Shown: one piece after another, positions 16,590 through 24,424 of the stretch
Layout: each line of letters opens with the position of its first letter
Numbering within the stretch: the stretch's first letter is position 1
NCBI RefSeq assembly: GCF_003576245.1
Contig: NZ_QWGA01000003.1
Coordinates: 1,302,001 to 1,366,000, forward strand
DNA length: 64,000 bases
Source of the DNA: Henriciella algicola
GTDB lineage: Bacteria > Pseudomonadota > Alphaproteobacteria > Caulobacterales > Hyphomonadaceae
Reading direction: 5' to 3'
Made by a program: the position numbers and the translations under genes
The notes under the pieces: model-generated
Database searches by the model: none
Seen by the model: only the letters and a program-made list of their open reading frames with translations
What the model was told of the DNA's origin: nothing

Positions 16590-17594
16590 CTATTTGTTCG
16601 GGTTCTGGAAATAGACGTCGGCGCCAGCCGATTGCAGGAAAGCCGTCAGGCTCTCATTGTCGCTGAGGCGGCGCACGGCTTTCTGAACCGACTTGAATGA
16701 AGTCGCCGCATAGCGCTGTGTAACTTGTTCGAATGGCTTGCCGTCGATCTTGACGCTAACGCGGTCCTGCTTGGCGATATCAGCTTCCAGCGTTTCCTTC
16801 GCCCATGGCAGATAGGTCTGCGACAGTTCTTCGGTAAAGATGGCCAGCAGCGTCGGCTCCAGTTCGGACAGCGGCTTGAAGCTGTCGCCAGCCTTTGGTG
16901 CGTCCATGAATTCACACCAGGCGGTCACGAAAGGCGCGTTCTCACGCAGCCAGGCCCCCGGTGTCGGGTCCATCAGCATCTGCGACAGCTGGGCCGCGAT
17001 CGAGAAGTCCGCCACGGACGGGCGGTTGCCGAAGATGAAGAGGTTGTTCTCGAGGTGTGCGTTCAGCAGCGGAATGAAGCGCTCAAACGAGGTTTTGAGC
17101 GCCTTCTCATTCTTGCGCTCGACGCCGATCAGCTCGAGACTGTCGCGCATCCGCTTCACGATCTGGTCGCGGGTCTTCTTCTTGGCGCGCGGCAGCTTGC
17201 CGTCGAAGAGTTGCTCCATGGTGCGGTCCGCGGCTTCTTCACGGTCAGGCTTCTGGCCCCAGCGCTCACGGAACATGACCTTGCTCAGCCACTCATCGCC
17301 ATAATCCTCAAGGATCAGCGCAAGCACGGCGCAAGCTGGATCATCCGGCACGGAGGACGGCTCTGCATGATCGTTCTCGATCGCCGAAAGGATGTCGGTT
17401 GAATCCTGGTTCGGTGCGCGCCCCGGCGACACCAGAAGCGGGACCGTCGGCGCCTTCGCGTGGGACTGGAACTCTTCTTCCTTTTCCGACGAACGGCCGA
17501 TCCAGTCGAAGTCCACGCCCTTGTACTTGAGGAAGGCACGGACTTTCATGGAATAGGGAGAGGTCTCAGCGCCGAAGAGGCGGTAATCTGACAT
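16590..17594 (-). CDS. Glutathione S-transferase family protein
   Basis: A 334-residue protein, longer than the usual 200-230. The N-terminal thioredoxin-like domain begins YRLFGAETSPYSMKVRAFLKYKG, with a candidate active Ser/Tyr in SPYS; a cis-proline-like region reads KAPTVPLLVS. The GST C-terminal helical domain follows (NNLFIFGNRPSVADFSIAAQLSQM at about 205-230), with an extra C-terminal region to 334. ATG 17594 is preceded by AAGGA; a longer in-frame extension lacks any known domain. Convergent with hsp20. Substrate unknown. Confidence 0.85.
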   Translation of the reverse strand: MSDYRLFGAETSPYSMKVRAFLKYKGVDFDWIGRSSEKEEEFQSHAKAPTVPLLVSPGRAPNQDSTDILSAIENDHAEPSSVPDDPACAVLALILEDYGDEWLSKVMFRERWGQKPDREEAADRTMEQLFDGKLPRAKKKTRDQIVKRMRDSLELIGVERKNEKALKTSFERFIPLLNAHLENNLFIFGNRPSVADFSIAAQLSQMLMDPTPGAWLRENAPFVTAWCEFMDAPKAGDSFKPLSELEPTLLAIFTEELSQTYLPWAKETLEADIAKQDRVSVKIDGKPFEQVTQRYAATSFKSVQKAVRRLSDNESLTAFLQSAGADVYFQNPNK

Positions 17595-17721
17595 GTCTGG
17601 TCCTTTGGGGCTGCAGCCTTCGGGTCTTATGCGATGGGGCGATGACTGCCAAGACATGTTTGACGGTTCATAGGGCGTGCCATAGTGAGGCCGCGCGCCA
17701 GTCAGAAAGAGGGTGACCCGT

Positions 17722-18861
17722 ATGAGCACGCAAAGACGGTTTCTCGCCTATTGCGACAAGCTCTTCACCCCGTCGGAAAGCTTTATTCCGCGCGGCTATT
17801 CTGCGTTCAGCAAGCTGAAGCCCGTCTATATCGGACATGAGCTGAAAGGCCCTGTGCCCGATGGCGCTGAAGTCATCGAGCTTGGGCCCCTGCACGGGGC
17901 AGGCGGTGAGGCGGCCTACAAGCAGCTCGGCACCATATCAGCAAAGCTACAGAATGCGATGGAAGAGGTTGAGCCTGTCGCCATCCATGCCAGCTTCGGC
18001 AAGTCGGGTGCCTATGCGCTGCCGCTGGCAGAGCGGCTGAACCTGCCGTTGGCCGTGACCTATTATGGCGGCGACGCGACCAAGACGACCAATACCAAGG
18101 ACAGCTTTGTGCGGGTCTATAATCGGCGCCGGGCCAAGCTCTGGCGCGAAGCGGACCTGATTCTGCCATGCTCGCAATTCATCCATGATGAGCTTGCTGG
18201 CAAAGGCGCGCCGACCGACAAGATGGTGGTCCACCACAATACAGCAGACCCCTCGCGCTTTGAGCCGGGTGAGAAGAAGGACCTTCTGGTCTTTGCCGGT
18301 CGCTGGACTGAGAAAAAGGGTATCGACACGCTGATCGCCGCGCTGGCGCGTCTCGGTGAAGAGCTTAACGGCTGGACGATCAGGCTGATCGGTGATGGCG
18401 ACCTCAAGGAAGAGCTTGTTGCGAAGCTTCAGGAAGCTGGCGTCGCCGCAGAGCTTCCGGGCTGGGTGCCTGCCGACGAAATGCCAAGGCATTGGGCCGA
18501 GGCGCGGATTGCCGTTGTCCCATCTAAACGCGCAAAGTCAGGCGACGCAGAGGGCCTGCCGCTGGTCTGTATCGAAGCGATGCTGTCTGGCTGCGCGCTG
18601 GCGGCGACGCGTCACGCCGGTATTCCGGAATGCGTGAAGGATGGCGAGACCGGCTATCTTGTCGATGAGGGTGATGATGCCGCCCTTGCAGACCGGCTGG
18701 CCCGGATGCTGAGCGACCATGAGCGGACTGCCCGCATGGGTGAGGCAGGCCGTGCCTTTGCCATGGAGAGCTTCAACCTGCAAACTCAGAGCCGGAAGCT
18801 GGAATCCTATCTGATCGACCTCGCCGTAAAGGCAGGCACGATGCGGGCCTCAGACGTCTGA
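17722..18861 (+). CDS. GT4 (group 1) glycosyltransferase
   Basis: A 379-residue GT-B transferase. The C-terminal glycosyltransferase group 1 domain is clear: LLVFAGRWTEKKGIDTLIAAL, IRLIGDGDL, and the donor-site region SGDAEGLPLVCIEAMLSGCALAATRHAGIPE with an E-x7-E-like pair. The N-terminal acceptor domain carries FTPSESFIPRGY. ATG 17722 follows AGAGGGTGA at good spacing; a GTG nine bases earlier is less likely. Its 3' end overlaps the convergent rimM by 12 nt. Likely polysaccharide or glycolipid synthesis; the sugar is not predicted. Confidence 0.88.
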   Translation: MSTQRRFLAYCDKLFTPSESFIPRGYSAFSKLKPVYIGHELKGPVPDGAEVIELGPLHGAGGEAAYKQLGTISAKLQNAMEEVEPVAIHASFGKSGAYALPLAERLNLPLAVTYYGGDATKTTNTKDSFVRVYNRRRAKLWREADLILPCSQFIHDELAGKGAPTDKMVVHHNTADPSRFEPGEKKDLLVFAGRWTEKKGIDTLIAALARLGEELNGWTIRLIGDGDLKEELVAKLQEAGVAAELPGWVPADEMPRHWAEARIAVVPSKRAKSGDAEGLPLVCIEAMLSGCALAATRHAGIPECVKDGETGYLVDEGDDAALADRLARMLSDHERTARMGEAGRAFAMESFNLQTQSRKLESYLIDLAVKAGTMRASDV

Positions 18862-19407
18862 TTTCTTGCGAGGGTCCGACTGGTCGGCCCAGACCTGCGC
18901 CTCTGCTATCGTGACAGTGCGGGCGTCAAAGTCGATGTCCGGAACGTCCTTGAGCGTGAAGGGCACGAAATAGGCAGGCTCTCCACTGGCATCCGGTGCG
19001 ACCTCAAGCAGGTCGCCCGCGCCGAAATTCTGGACCGATTTTACATGGCCGAAGAGGGTGCCGTCCGGGTGGCAGGTCTTCAGGCCGACGAGATCCTCGA
19101 CATAGAACTCATCCTCATCGGCGCTCGGCAGGTCTGCGCGGCTGACATGCAGCTTCACGCCTTTCATTGCGTCCCATTCCTCTTTCTGGCGGGACGTCTT
19201 GGGTGTGACGATGAAGTGATCGCTGGCGGGCTTGAATGATTTGACGCTGAGAACCGGCTTGCCGTTCTCATCCAGAAGCTGGTCGAAGTCGAAGATGGCT
19301 TCGGGGTCAGCGGTGAAGCTGCGCACGCGCACATCGCCGCGAACGCCGTGCGCGCCAGAGAGCGCGCCGACGACAATAAGCCTGTCAGGATTGGATCGGT
19401 CGGACAT
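18850..19407 (-). CDS. rimM: Ribosome maturation factor RimM
   Basis: A 185-residue 16S rRNA maturation factor that binds ribosomal protein S19 and helps build the 30S head. The N-terminal beta-barrel starts RLIVVGALSGAHGVRGDVRVRSFT, and the C-terminal PRC-barrel includes EFYVEDLVGLKT and YFVPFTLKDVPDIDFDARTV. ATG 19407 follows AGGAAG. Usually rimM lies between rpsP and trmD; here neither is adjacent, and the upstream neighbour on the same strand is a secreted crystallin-like gene 51 bp away. Confidence 0.95.
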   Translation of the reverse strand: MSDRSNPDRLIVVGALSGAHGVRGDVRVRSFTADPEAIFDFDQLLDENGKPVLSVKSFKPASDHFIVTPKTSRQKEEWDAMKGVKLHVSRADLPSADEDEFYVEDLVGLKTCHPDGTLFGHVKSVQNFGAGDLLEVAPDASGEPAYFVPFTLKDVPDIDFDARTVTIAEAQVWADQSDPRKKSDV

Positions 19408-19458
19408 GAAGCGCTTCCTACTTCCCAATCGGAAAAGCGGGAAGCCCCTCGCGCAGCC

Positions 19459-20205
19459 CTAGAATGGGCGGTTGTAGCCGGGGCGGCGGTTATAGCCTGC
19501 CGGGCGGACCGAGGTGATATTGTCGTTGAGGCGATAATATCCGGTTTCGTCCACGGACCGGTCAATGATTTCGCAGCGGCCGCGATAGTTCGGATCGGTG
19601 CAAACTTCCCAGACGCCGCTATTGATCACGATGGACGAGACCTTGTCGTTGAAGCGCAGCTGATTGAGGTGCGGTATGGCACCGTTAACGGGCAGGGCAT
19701 TGCCGCGAAACTGCGGGTCCGCAAAGAGGATCATGGGCGCATTGCCATAGCCCCGGCGGCCACGGTCATAGCCGGGCCTGCGATCATAGCGGTCATCACG
19801 GTCGTAGCGGCCGCCGCGATCATAACGACGGTCATTGCGGCCCCAGCGGTCCGCGACGGGCCGGATAGAGCTGATCTTGTCGTTCAGGCGAAATTCGTTG
19901 AGCTCGTCTTCGCGATAGCTGAGAATTTCACACCGGCCCCGGAAGTTCGGATCGACACAGACTTCCCAGCTGCCGCCATGGATGCGGATGGAGGAGGCCT
20001 TGTCATTAAAGCGGTACTCGCTCAGGTGTGCGATTGGACCTGTGACGCGCAGCGACTGGCCGCGAAAGTCAGCATGCTGATAGATTACCGCGCTGCCGGA
20101 GCCGCCGCTGTAGCCGTGTCCGCGCGCGCCGTATTGCGCCATTGCGGGCATTGCGAATGTTGTCAGCGCGGCGACGCCGAGGGCAAGTTTCTTGAGAGGG
20201 ATCAT
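19459..20205 (-). CDS. Secreted beta/gamma-crystallin family protein
   Basis: A 248-residue protein with a signal peptide cleaved after PAMA, then two beta/gamma-crystallin domains separated by an Arg/Asp/Gly/Tyr-rich linker (about residues 125-155, repeats of RYDR). Each domain has two Greek-key motifs, and all four retain the calcium-binding pattern (N/D)(N/D)xx(S/T)S: NDKASS, NDKISS, NDKVSS, NDNITS. Paired Cys occur in WEVCVDPNFRGRCEI and WEVCTDPNYRGRCEI. It probably binds Ca2+ outside the cytoplasm. GGAG supports the start at 20205. It could be cotranscribed with rimM. Confidence 0.85.
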   Translation of the reverse strand: MIPLKKLALGVAALTTFAMPAMAQYGARGHGYSGGSGSAVIYQHADFRGQSLRVTGPIAHLSEYRFNDKASSIRIHGGSWEVCVDPNFRGRCEILSYREDELNEFRLNDKISSIRPVADRWGRNDRRYDRGGRYDRDDRYDRRPGYDRGRRGYGNAPMILFADPQFRGNALPVNGAIPHLNQLRFNDKVSSIVINSGVWEVCTDPNYRGRCEIIDRSVDETGYYRLNDNITSVRPAGYNRRPGYNRPF

Positions 20206-20314
20206 GTCGGGTCTCCAGATCTGTCTACCAGCGCAGGCTAGCAAGACCCGGCTGAACCTCTGACAACCGGGTCTTCAGACAAATGCTGAGCGATGCTGAC
20301 CGTTCCAGACCTGC

Positions 20315-20626
20315 CTATTCAGCCGCGTCCATAAGGCCGCGCATCTGGTCGATCCACTCGAGCCAGGCCTTGCGGCCAGAGTCGGTCAGGAAGATGCGGG
20401 TCTGGGGCTTCTTGCCGACGAACCGCTTTTCCTGACGCACATAGCCTGCCTCCTCCAGCTTCTTCAGATGGGTCGAGAGGTTGCCATCGGTGGCGCCGAC
20501 CTTGTCGCGCAGCTCGCCGAAGATGGCGGGGCTGGCCGAAGACAGATAGGCCATCACACCGAGCCGCAGGCGGCCATGTATGACATCGTCTATCTGGCTG
20601 TGATCAAAGGGGTTCTCGTTCTCCAT
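20315..20626 (-). CDS. Winged-helix transcriptional regulator (MarR/ArsR-like)
   Basis: A 103-residue single-domain winged-helix protein. The recognition helix region reads GATDGNLSTHLKKLEEAGYVRQEKRFVGKKPQTRIFLTDSGR, the pattern of the small wHTH family (PF13601-like) found next to membrane-protein partner genes. It lies 11 nt after the membrane-protein gene on the same strand with GGTGGA before its ATG, so the two form an operon. I infer that it autoregulates through the palindrome at 21274-21290. The signal is unknown; there is no obvious metal site. Confidence 0.85.
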   Translation of the reverse strand: MENENPFDHSQIDDVIHGRLRLGVMAYLSSASPAIFGELRDKVGATDGNLSTHLKKLEEAGYVRQEKRFVGKKPQTRIFLTDSGRKAWLEWIDQMRGLMDAAE

Positions 20627-20637
20627 GATGATCCACC

Positions 20638-21258
20638 TTACACGACGCCCGATGGTTCGTCGCGCAGCATGAGCAAGCCTGGTATCAGGACGCTGCAGGC
20701 AGCAGCGAAAGCGGCGGCGAGATAGAGCTCTGCCGTGTCGATGATCAGAATGGTGAGGCCCACAAAGGCGATCGCGACATAGCCTGCAAGCTTCAGCCAG
20801 CCGACCTTGGCAATCTCACCGCTGACGAGTTGGGCGATACCGTAGACGCCCAGAACGAGAGGGATGGACCAGGTGAAGCCGCTTGACGCGGCGCCGTTCA
20901 GGAATGATTTCACCGTGACGCCGAAAAAGAAGCTGCCGAGCACAAAGCCCGCAGCCATCCAGACCGTTGCAGACACGCGGTTTCCCTCGGAAGATTGGCC
21001 GGGCTTGTCATGCGGGAAGGCCTTGGCCAGCAGGAAATAACCGCTCAGTCCAATGACGATGAAGCCGGCCCACATGATGCCGAGGGCCTCCATACCAACG
21101 CCCAGCATGCCTGATCCGATAAGATAGTGTCCGAGATAGGCTGCCGTTACGAGGCCGCCCCACCAGACGAGAAAACGGCCACCGAGCAGAGGGGCATCTG
21201 CACCGGCCTCTGCAAGCGAACGGACATAAGCTAGATCGTCATTCATCGACTTGGACAT
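20638..21258 (-). CDS. Multi-spanning membrane protein of unknown function
   Basis: A 206-residue protein with a short acidic cytoplasmic lead (MNDDLAYVRSLAEAG) and about six hydrophobic helices. I recognise no catalytic motif. Starts at 21264 and 21258 are both in frame. GGAGG ends right at the first ATG but sits 6 nt before the second, so 21258 is preferred. It is followed 11 nt later by the winged-helix regulator. Such pairs recur in bacteria, with the membrane protein possibly sensing or sequestering, but this is inference. Confidence 0.8.
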   Translation of the reverse strand: MSKSMNDDLAYVRSLAEAGADAPLLGGRFLVWWGGLVTAAYLGHYLIGSGMLGVGMEALGIMWAGFIVIGLSGYFLLAKAFPHDKPGQSSEGNRVSATVWMAAGFVLGSFFFGVTVKSFLNGAASSGFTWSIPLVLGVYGIAQLVSGEIAKVGWLKLAGYVAIAFVGLTILIIDTAELYLAAAFAAACSVLIPGLLMLRDEPSGVV

Positions 21259-21273
21259 TTTCATCCTCCAATA

Positions 21274-21290
21274 ACTTTGAAGTACAAAGT
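21274..21290. promoter_or_regulatory. Palindromic operator for the wHTH/membrane-protein operon
   Basis: A perfect palindrome, ACTTTG AAGTA CAAAGT, lies 16 bp upstream of the chosen ATG of the membrane-protein gene, between promoter and ribosome-binding site. Six-base arms with 5-bp spacing fit a dimeric winged-helix repressor. Inferred autoregulation. Confidence 0.55.
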
Positions 21291-21445
21291 AGGTAGTGAT
21301 GCGAGTTTCGTCAAGCGCCTGCTCACTTTGTGGGATGAGATGAGGGTGCGCAGGGGGAAGGCGCGGGGGAAGGAACGCGCAAATCCCGTGTTTTCACGGT
21401 GCAGTGGCGGTGTACTGGCGGTATTTCTGCGGGTGTCGCGAAATG

Positions 21446-22288
21446 TCAGGCCGCGACGGTCAGATCACCGGCGTCGACATTACGGCTATAGCCGCCGCGA
21501 ATGGCGCGCGAAGGCTCAAGACCTGCAATGAGGCCAGCGGCCGATTCGGTCTCGCCAAGGAAAAGCAGGCCGCGTTCCGAGAGCTGGCGACCGACATTGA
21601 GCAGCGCCTTGATACGGGCGTCCTTGGTCATGTCGGTAATGACATTGCGGCACAGGATGACATCGAACATGCCAAGCCCCTCTGCCGACTGCATGAGGTT
21701 CTGCGTGCGCACGCCGATCTGGCTGGCGAGGGCGTGGGAGACCTGCCACTCGCTCGTGTCGAGCCTCGTGAAGTGCGCCAGCATCCGGCGGGCCGATAGG
21801 CCTTTCTGGATTTCGAAATGGCCGAAGATGCCGGACCGGGCTGACGCGCTTGTCCGTTCACAGATATCGGTCGTGACGATTTCGATCTGGACATCTTCGA
21901 ACGCGTTCTTGCCCATCTCCTGGATCAGGATGGCGAGCGACAGCGCTTCCTGGCCCGTCGATCCGCCAGCGCACCAGATCCGGATACGGCCGTCACGGGC
22001 TCGTTTGGCGAGTTCTGGCAGAACGAGTTTCACGACCCGCTCGAGCGTGCCGCGCTCTGAAAAGAACCGTGTTCGCTTGGATGTCAGCGCGGCGGCAATT
22101 TCGGTGCTCAGCTTGCTGTCAGGCCGGGCATTCAGGATGGCGACGAGGTCTTCGACGCTGGAGAGGCCTTCACGGCGCAGGATTGCGGACAGGCGGGCAT
22201 CGACCAGATAGGACTTCGTCGGCGGGATGTGCTGACCCGACCCTTTACGGGCGAGCTCTGCAATTTCGCGAAAGACGGTCTCTTCCAT
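21446..22288 (-). CDS. cheR: CheR-type chemotaxis protein methyltransferase
   Basis: A 280-residue CheR homologue that would methylate receptor glutamates with SAM. The SAM motif region reads IRIWCAGGSTGQEALSLAILIQEM and the late motif FDVILCRNVITD. Two details differ from the textbook enzyme: KRTRFFSE instead of the usual T-x-FFR, and RNVITDM instead of RNVLIYF. It ends a leftward chpT-cheY-cheR cluster with no receptor, CheA or CheB nearby, so its target may not be a classical chemoreceptor. Confidence 0.9.
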   Translation of the reverse strand: MEETVFREIAELARKGSGQHIPPTKSYLVDARLSAILRREGLSSVEDLVAILNARPDSKLSTEIAAALTSKRTRFFSERGTLERVVKLVLPELAKRARDGRIRIWCAGGSTGQEALSLAILIQEMGKNAFEDVQIEIVTTDICERTSASARSGIFGHFEIQKGLSARRMLAHFTRLDTSEWQVSHALASQIGVRTQNLMQSAEGLGMFDVILCRNVITDMTKDARIKALLNVGRQLSERGLLFLGETESAAGLIAGLEPSRAIRGGYSRNVDAGDLTVAA

Positions 22289-22357
22289 ATCCAGTCCGGT
22301 CCGATCTCGTCCTCGTGAGCTATTGATCCTGCCGGGCGCGGCGGCGCCCTCTCAGCA

Positions 22358-22723
22358 TCAGATGAGGCCCACCTCTGCAAATTTGCTTTCGATGATGTCG
22401 GCATCGAAAGGCTTCATGATAAATTCGTTTGCGCCAGAGCGCAGGGCTTCGCCGATATGTTCGGCGTCGTTCTCCGTCGAGCAAAAGACGACGACAGGCT
22501 TGCGGCCTTCATGTTCGCGGCGAAGGGCGCGCACGAAGTCCAGCCCGTTCATGATCGGCATGCTCCAGTCGAGCAGGATCGCGTCAGGCATATCATGACG
22601 GCAGGCGTCGAGGGCTTCAGCGCCATCGCTCGCTTCGCGCGTCTCGAATTTGAGGTCCTGAATGATACGGCCAGCGACCTTGCGCACGACCCGGGAGTCA
22701 TCGACGATCAGGCAGGTTTTCAT
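22358..22723 (-). CDS. Single-domain response regulator (CheY-like)
   Basis: A 121-residue receiver domain with no output domain. The acidic pocket VDDSR, the phospho-acceptor Asp in AILLDWSMPIMNG, the switch Ser/Thr region VVFCSTEN and Lys in IMKPFDADI are all present. It sits between chpT and cheR on the same strand. The context suggests it either accepts phosphate from the ChpT-type phosphotransferase or acts with the CheR homologue. A CtrA-like TTAA-N7-TTTA element lies upstream at 22780-22794. Confidence 0.93.
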   Translation of the reverse strand: MKTCLIVDDSRVVRKVAGRIIQDLKFETREASDGAEALDACRHDMPDAILLDWSMPIMNGLDFVRALRREHEGRKPVVVFCSTENDAEHIGEALRSGANEFIMKPFDADIIESKFAEVGLI

Positions 22724-22791
22724 GTCGCGAGCCCCCTAGCTATATGCGCGCAGAACACCCCAGCATGGTCACACTCCGGTTAACGAGCAGT

Positions 22792-23448
22792 TTAGCCTTC
22801 TGCATTGAGGCTCGTCGCCTTGAGCGTGATCTGCTCTTCTTCAGTCTCTACGCTGAGGTCCCCGCCAAGGCCTTCGGCGATAATGCGGGTGAAAAGCGGC
22901 TGTACGGTACGGGCCGACCAGCCCTCCTCCGGCACGTCGCCTGCGATGGCCGACGCAGTGTCATCACGCAGCTTGCAGCGCTTGCCGGCGGCACGCACCA
23001 CAATGCCGAGACCTTCGACTTCGTTGCGGACCTTCACGACGATGGAGCCGCCGCGCGGCAGACAGTCCATGGCCAGCATGACCATATTCATGATCAGGCG
23101 GGCATGTGAGAAGCTGAGATGCTCTGTCTCGATGTCCCATTCGAGCTCTGGCTTCTTGTTGTGATGGGAGACGAAGCTTTCAGTGATCTGCTTGGCTTCG
23201 TGAATGTCTGCGGCACCGTTTGAGAGGCCGACAGAGCCGAAGGCGTACCGCAGGAATTTCAGCTTGCAGGCCGCGCTTTCAGCGCCGTCATAGAGAAGCT
23301 TTTCTGCCTGGACCCGCATCTCGGAGTCCTGCGGCTCATTCATGAAGTCGAGCGCGTTCGTGATCGAGGAGACCGACGAAACGAGGTCATGGCAGATACG
23401 CGAGGCGATGTATGCCGACAGGTGCGCCGGATCGATGGTAGCTTGCAT
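22792..23448 (-). CDS. chpT: ChpT-type histidine phosphotransferase
   Basis: A 218-residue protein with the DHp-like dimerisation helix carrying ASRICHDLVSSVSSITNALDF, where the His of CHDLV (about residue 20) would be phosphorylated. A degenerate ATPase-like C-terminal domain follows. In Caulobacter ChpT relays phosphate from CckA to CtrA and CpdR in cell-cycle control. The CHDLV block and overall length support this call; ordinary histidine kinases would have intact N/G1/G2 boxes, which I do not see. It heads the cluster with CheY-like and CheR genes. Confidence 0.87.
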   Translation of the reverse strand: MQATIDPAHLSAYIASRICHDLVSSVSSITNALDFMNEPQDSEMRVQAEKLLYDGAESAACKLKFLRYAFGSVGLSNGAADIHEAKQITESFVSHHNKKPELEWDIETEHLSFSHARLIMNMVMLAMDCLPRGGSIVVKVRNEVEGLGIVVRAAGKRCKLRDDTASAIAGDVPEEGWSARTVQPLFTRIIAEGLGGDLSVETEEEQITLKATSLNAEG

Positions 23449-23476
23449 GATGGCCTCTTGAGTGTCCGCAAAGAGA

Positions 23477-23495
23477 GCGAATCTAGCTGATTCGC
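23477..23495. repeat. Inverted repeat upstream of chpT
   Basis: A perfect 7-bp inverted repeat, GCGAATC TAGCT GATTCGC, lies 28 bp upstream of the chpT start and 33 bp downstream of the small membrane-protein stop. It could be a weak terminator (no good T-run) or an operator for chpT. Confidence 0.4.
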
Positions 23496-23528
23496 CCCAA
23501 TATGACGCCCCAAGTGGCAGCGTTGCGG

Positions 23529-23768
23529 TCAGCTATCGAGGTCTTCCGGGCGCTCTATGTCGTCATGCCCGCTGCGCGCGCTGTGAAAGCTGAGCCAGAA
23601 AAGGCCGACTGAAAGGGCAATGCTCGCGACGGCGCCGAGGCCATAGGCGATCCAGCCATGCAGGCTCATCGTTACGCCGAGTTCGGCCCACATCATGCCA
23701 ACACCGATACCGGCCAGAATGAGCACGCCAATCGCGCCGATGATGAAAATGATCGTCAGTCGGGTCAT
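23529..23768 (-). CDS. Small two-helix membrane protein
   Basis: A 79-residue protein with two hydrophobic helices (about 4-28 and 40-62) and a charged C-terminal tail (SARSGHDDIERPEDLDS). I do not recognise a family. It follows the ydbL-like gene on the same strand with a 23-nt gap and may belong to that envelope operon. Confidence 0.7.
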   Translation of the reverse strand: MTRLTIIFIIGAIGVLILAGIGVGMMWAELGVTMSLHGWIAYGLGAVASIALSVGLFWLSFHSARSGHDDIERPEDLDS

Positions 23769-23791
23769 GGACGAAGAGGTAGGGCAGAAAT

Positions 23792-24145
23792 CTATTTCTG
23801 CGACCAGGTCCCGCTGTCATCCATGATGTATTCGCCCGGCGCTGCCTTTGCGATCAGGGCTTCGCCCGTGACGCGAGCGACCTGTTGCGGCGTTGCGCCC
23901 GTGCGCTCAGCGGTTTCGCCATAGGCGGCGCGGCGACGATTGTTGATGTCCTGCACGAGGCGGACAACCGAAGCGTCTGCGCTGCCAGCGACAATGCCGA
24001 GATAGCCGTCGATACGCTCACCCACGACGCCCTGATCCTTGGCGGCTTCCAGTTCTGGATTGGCCGCAGCGGCGGGCGCTGAGACAGTGACAGCCGAGCC
24101 GGCGATGAAGAGCGCGGAGAGGGCGATGCGGAGAATATTGGCCAT
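23792..24145 (-). CDS. ydbL: YdbL-family periplasmic protein (DUF1318)
   Basis: A 117-residue protein with a signal peptide ending APAAAA, then the YdbL/DUF1318 core: AAKDQGVVGERIDGYLGIV, VQDINNRRRAAYGETAERTG and ARVTGEALIAKA. In E. coli YdbL works with YnbE and YdbH in phospholipid transport between the inner and outer membranes. All three are present here in the same order on one strand. Confidence 0.92.
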   Translation of the reverse strand: MANILRIALSALFIAGSAVTVSAPAAAANPELEAAKDQGVVGERIDGYLGIVAGSADASVVRLVQDINNRRRAAYGETAERTGATPQQVARVTGEALIAKAAPGEYIMDDSGTWSQK

Positions 24146-24168
24146 ATTTGAAACCTTGGTCCTTTGAC

Positions 24169-24357
24169 CTAGAAGATGTCCGGGTTGGAGGCGATCAGGT
24201 CCTCGACTTCTCTTTCGAGCTTGACGCGGATTTCCTGCTCAACCTTCACATTGAGATTGATGGTGATGGGCTCTGTCGGCGCCTGCACGCGTACGGTCGG
24301 CGTGCACGCAGCAGCGATAGCGACAAGGCATGGGGCCAGAATGGCAGCTTTTTTCAT
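24169..24357 (-). CDS. ynbE: YnbE-like lipoprotein
   Basis: A 62-residue lipoprotein. The signal ends IAAAC, and the mature part TPTVRVQAPTEPITINLNVKVEQEIRV matches the YnbE family, which caps the outer-membrane end of the YdbH bridge by beta-strand addition. The start is taken at ATG 24357, giving a normal lipoprotein signal. It lies 67 nt after ydbH and 23 nt before ydbL. Confidence 0.9.
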   Translation of the reverse strand: MKKAAILAPCLVAIAAACTPTVRVQAPTEPITINLNVKVEQEIRVKLEREVEDLIASNPDIF

Positions 24358-24424
24358 GTTCACAGCTCTCATGGGCATTCACTCTACAGCATAGTGTCTG
24401 AACCTGATTTGAACAGATGTTTGC

